From Verrucomicrobiales bacterium (GTDB lineage Bacteria > Verrucomicrobiota > Verrucomicrobiia > Verrucomicrobiales > V1-33), in contig JALRGB010000787.1 in the NCBI GenBank assembly GCA_023253575.1, positions 1 through 7,869 on the forward strand: a DNA stretch of 7,869 nucleotides, in the 5' to 3' direction. This document shows positions 6,357 to 7,869 of this stretch, in pieces. Position numbers and translations under genes: made by a program. The notes below the pieces were generated by a model. The model saw only the letters and a list, made by a program, of their open reading frames with translations, was not told where the DNA came from and did no database searches. Positions within the stretch are counted from its first letter, which is position 1. Every line of letters begins with the position of its first letter.

Positions 6357-7015
6357 CCCGTGAAAGCATCGACTGCTCATCGCCTCGGGAGGCTGCGGCC
6401 CCGGACCCGCCCGCACCGGGTCGGCCAGATGAGGGAGCGGCTGGCATCGACTGGGATCCACTGCTGCAGCGGGCTCGGGACGGCGAGCGAGGAGCATCTC
6501 AGCGGCTGGTGGAATTACTTTACCCGCAGCTTTTTAGTATCATTCAAAATCATCTTCCTCGGGGGGCTGACCCCCGCGATCTTTTGCAGGAGGTCTTCAT
6601 GAAGATGTTTGCGAAACTCGCCAGTTACCGCGCCGAGCAGCCGTTTCCTCACTGGGTGGCCCGCATCGCGCTGCATGCCTGTCACGACCAGTTGCGCCGG
6701 CAGCGGGCGCGCCCTGAACTCCGGTTTTCCGACCTCTCCAGAGCTGACCTCGATGAGCTGGGCGCCGTCATAGCCGCCGACCGTGCTCTCGATCCAGGTC
6801 CCGGACGCGACGGGCTCGCTCTCGTTCAGAAATTGTTGGAAACATTGAAACCGCAGGAACGCATTATCCTGCAACTGTTGGATCTGGAACAGAAATCTGT
6901 GCGCGAGGCGTGTCTCCTGACCGGATGGGGAGAAAGTAAAATCAAGGTGACGGCCATGCGGGCACGCCGTAAACTTAACACTCAGTTAAAACGACTCGAA
7001 GGAGAGATCCCATGA
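6353..7015 (+). CDS. ECF-like RNA polymerase sigma factor
   Basis: This 220-residue sigma factor of the sigma-70 family has only regions 2 and 4, as in ECF factors. Region 2 spans about 50-118: the core-binding helix DLLQEVFMKMFAKL at 76-89, a -10 recognition segment around PFPHWVARIALHACHDQLRR, and a basic end (QRAR). Region 4 spans about 163-212: LKPQERIILQLLDL, then the helix-turn-helix SVREACLLTGWGESKIKVTAMRA with the typical KVxxxRARRKL end. A Pro-rich N-terminal extension of about 30 residues precedes region 2. The start at 6353 was chosen because it overlaps the previous stop as ATGA and starts downstream of the MVPAAAHLS extension. The downstream membrane protein begins within its stop codon, the usual order for sigma and anti-sigma pairs. 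The target promoters are unknown; the motif at 4222-4248 is a candidate. Confidence 0.9.
   Translation: MTRESIDCSSPREAAAPDPPAPGRPDEGAAGIDWDPLLQRARDGERGASQRLVELLYPQLFSIIQNHLPRGADPRDLLQEVFMKMFAKLASYRAEQPFPHWVARIALHACHDQLRRQRARPELRFSDLSRADLDELGAVIAADRALDPGPGRDGLALVQKLLETLKPQERIILQLLDLEQKSVREACLLTGWGESKIKVTAMRARRKLNTQLKRLEGEIP
6999..7004 (+). promoter_or_regulatory. Shine-Dalgarno of the small membrane protein gene
   Basis: AAGGAG lies seven bases before the ATG at 7012, inside the 3' end of the sigma gene. It is the clearest ribosome binding site in the window and supports this start. It suggests that the membrane protein is translated efficiently, as would suit an inhibitor needed at or above the sigma factor level. 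Confidence 0.7.
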
Positions 7016-7320
7016 ATGACCGGAATCCACTGACTTGGGAAAATCTGACCGCGCGCGTCCGCGCGGTCCCGACTCCCGCCGCTCCGGAAGCACCGTTCGG
7101 ATATGCCACCGGCTTGGTGGCTCGCTGGCACGAACAGTCGCGTCCGTCCCTCCTTGGTTCAGCGTCCCGTTGGACGTTTCGCGCGGCCATTGGAGCGCTA
7201 GCCACCGCCTGCCTACTGGCCATCGTGCTGCCCCGACGGCCCGACCCCGACGCCGCTGGGATTTTGCTCGATCCTCCTACACCCATCGCTCTGAGTCCCA
7301 CTTTCTGGCCTGGATCATGA
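7012..7320 (+). CDS. Small single-pass membrane protein, anti-sigma position
   Basis: This 102-residue protein has a cytoplasmic N-terminal part (1-57), one transmembrane helix at about 58-74 (AAIGALATACLLAIVLP) followed by RR, and a short C-terminal part of about 28 residues. Gene order (directly after an ECF sigma gene, with an ATGA overlap at both ends) and topology suggest an anti-sigma factor. However, the zinc-binding HxxxCxxC motif of the common ZAS anti-sigma domain is absent, and the N-terminal part is short. The segment APEAPFGYATGLVARWHEQ (24-42) is the most likely conserved contact region. The RR after the helix on the C-terminal side makes membrane orientation uncertain by the positive-inside rule. 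Its coding status is well supported by the strong Shine-Dalgarno and the double overlap; the function is inferred. Confidence 0.72.
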   Translation: MNDRNPLTWENLTARVRAVPTPAAPEAPFGYATGLVARWHEQSRPSLLGSASRWTFRAAIGALATACLLAIVLPRRPDPDAAGILLDPPTPIALSPTFWPGS

Positions 7321-7772
7321 AAAGTCCGCTGTTTCGCCACTCCGCGCTGCTCCTGCTCAGTGTGCTCGTCCTGTTTGGATCGGGCCTCTGGGTCGGCCGG
7401 TTGACCGCCCCCCGTCCCACGGTCGTCAGCCGCCCCCTGATGGAGGCAGGCCCAGAACAATGGGCGCTCGAGGCCCGCCGCCGGTTGACCGCCGAGCTGG
7501 CCCTGACTCCCGCCCAACAGGAACGCTTGGCCAGCGAATTGGCCGCTACGGGTACGGCCCTCTTCGATGATCAAGAACGCGGCTTATTCCAAATGCATTT
7601 GCGCCTGCTGAAGCTCCACGACACTATGACCACCACGGCCGAATGGCAGCCGGCGCAGCTCAAACAATTGAAAAAAAGTCGCGCACAATTAAGAGACTTG
7701 ATAATTTCGAGGTTTCCTGCAATGATTAAAAATGAAGCGGCATTGGCTGGGGAGCCGCATGAACGCCCATGA
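7317..7772 (+). CDS. CpxP/Spy-like or heavy-metal-sensor-like membrane protein
   Basis: This 151-residue protein has an N-terminal membrane anchor or uncleaved signal (about 9-27, LLLLSVLVLFGSGLWVG), followed by an almost entirely helical extracytoplasmic domain. Residues 57-70 (LTAELALTPAQQERL) contain an LTxxQ motif like those of CpxP, Spy and CnrR/ZraP-type periplasmic sensors and chaperones. A degenerate second copy may sit at about 109-118 (EWQPAQLKQL). Between them is an amphipathic helix (about 85-103). The family senses or buffers metals or misfolded protein in the periplasm, and membrane-anchored forms are often encoded next to ECF sigma and anti-sigma genes. The start at 7317 overlaps the previous stop as ATGA; the frame is open further upstream, but that part only shadows the preceding gene. 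The last 100 bases are noticeably A/T-richer than the rest. Assignment is by motif and context only. Confidence 0.7.
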   Translation: MKSPLFRHSALLLLSVLVLFGSGLWVGRLTAPRPTVVSRPLMEAGPEQWALEARRRLTAELALTPAQQERLASELAATGTALFDDQERGLFQMHLRLLKLHDTMTTTAEWQPAQLKQLKKSRAQLRDLIISRFPAMIKNEAALAGEPHERP

Positions 7773-7869
7773 GCATGAGATCATTTGTATGGATGTCCGC
7801 CGTTGGGGTCGGGGTTTTAGGCCTCGTGGGTGTCGGGTCGGTGGTATGGCGTGAAATCGTGGAGGGGGA
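7769..7869 (+). CDS. Start of an exported or membrane protein (truncated by window)
   Basis: An ATG overlapping the previous stop as ATGA opens a frame with no stop to the window end (33 codons). It reads MSMRSFVW followed by a hydrophobic stretch rich in Val and Gly, and ends in WREIVEG. This is a signal peptide or transmembrane helix. An upstream GGGGAG (7749-7754) is 14 bases away, too far to be an ideal ribosome binding site. An ATG at 7759 in another frame is closer to that site, but its frame stops after about 31 codons. Too little is visible to name it; a component of an efflux or sensing complex would fit the neighbourhood, but that is a guess. Confidence 0.6.
   Translation, partial: MSMRSFVWMSAVGVGVLGLVGVGSVVWREIVEG

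Noticed and set aside
7671..7677. Run of seven A in the LTxxQ protein gene as a programmed slippage site
   Set aside because: The normal frame continues to a natural ATGA junction with the next gene, and there is no stimulatory structure or useful alternative frame.

Overview
The window looks like chromosomal DNA from a GC-rich Gram-negative bacterium, probably of the Verrucomicrobiota or a close relative. This placement is inferred from three things: a secreted protein whose C-terminus resembles the 'W..GY.YQVAYSADG.TW ... F.DP......WYRL' module common in that phylum, few recognisable Shine-Dalgarno sequences, and an ECF-type sigma factor followed by a small one-helix membrane protein. No rRNA, tRNA, insertion sequence or CRISPR array is visible. 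The taxonomic call is moderate in confidence.

Layout. Two gene blocks diverge from an AT-rich control region at about 4042-4379. Leftward (minus strand) run a Tat-exported multicopper oxidase of the bilirubin oxidase/CotA type (4041-2341), a SCO1/SenC-type copper/thiol protein (2341-1580) whose start codon overlaps the oxidase stop codon as TGATG, and, after a 150-base gap, an exported DUF4139-type protein (1429 to the window edge, C-terminus missing). Rightward (plus strand) run a secreted six-EF-hand protein with a short collagen-like tail (4380-5180), a secreted protein of unknown function (5295-6356), an ECF-like sigma factor (6353-7015), a small single-pass membrane protein in the anti-sigma position (7012-7320), a membrane-anchored CpxP/Spy-like or heavy-metal-sensor-like helical protein (7317-7772), and the start of another membrane or exported protein (7769 to the edge).

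How the parts may work together. The four junctions from 6353 onwards are all 4-base ATGA overlaps, so five consecutive genes appear translationally coupled. The sigma factor, single-helix membrane protein and CpxP/Spy-like protein form a plausible envelope-stress or metal-stress sensing module. The divergent oxidase-SCO pair is a copper-dependent oxidation unit. The EF-hand protein adds divalent-cation binding outside the cytoplasm. The EF-hand gene has a distinctive leader: an ECF-like promoter match (TGTAAC, 17 bases, CGTC), a 14-pair stem-loop that begins at the expected transcription start, and a C-rich, G-poor leader. A self-regulated periplasmic metal-handling system controlled by the encoded sigma factor is a reasonable hypothesis, but it is inference from gene content and layout.
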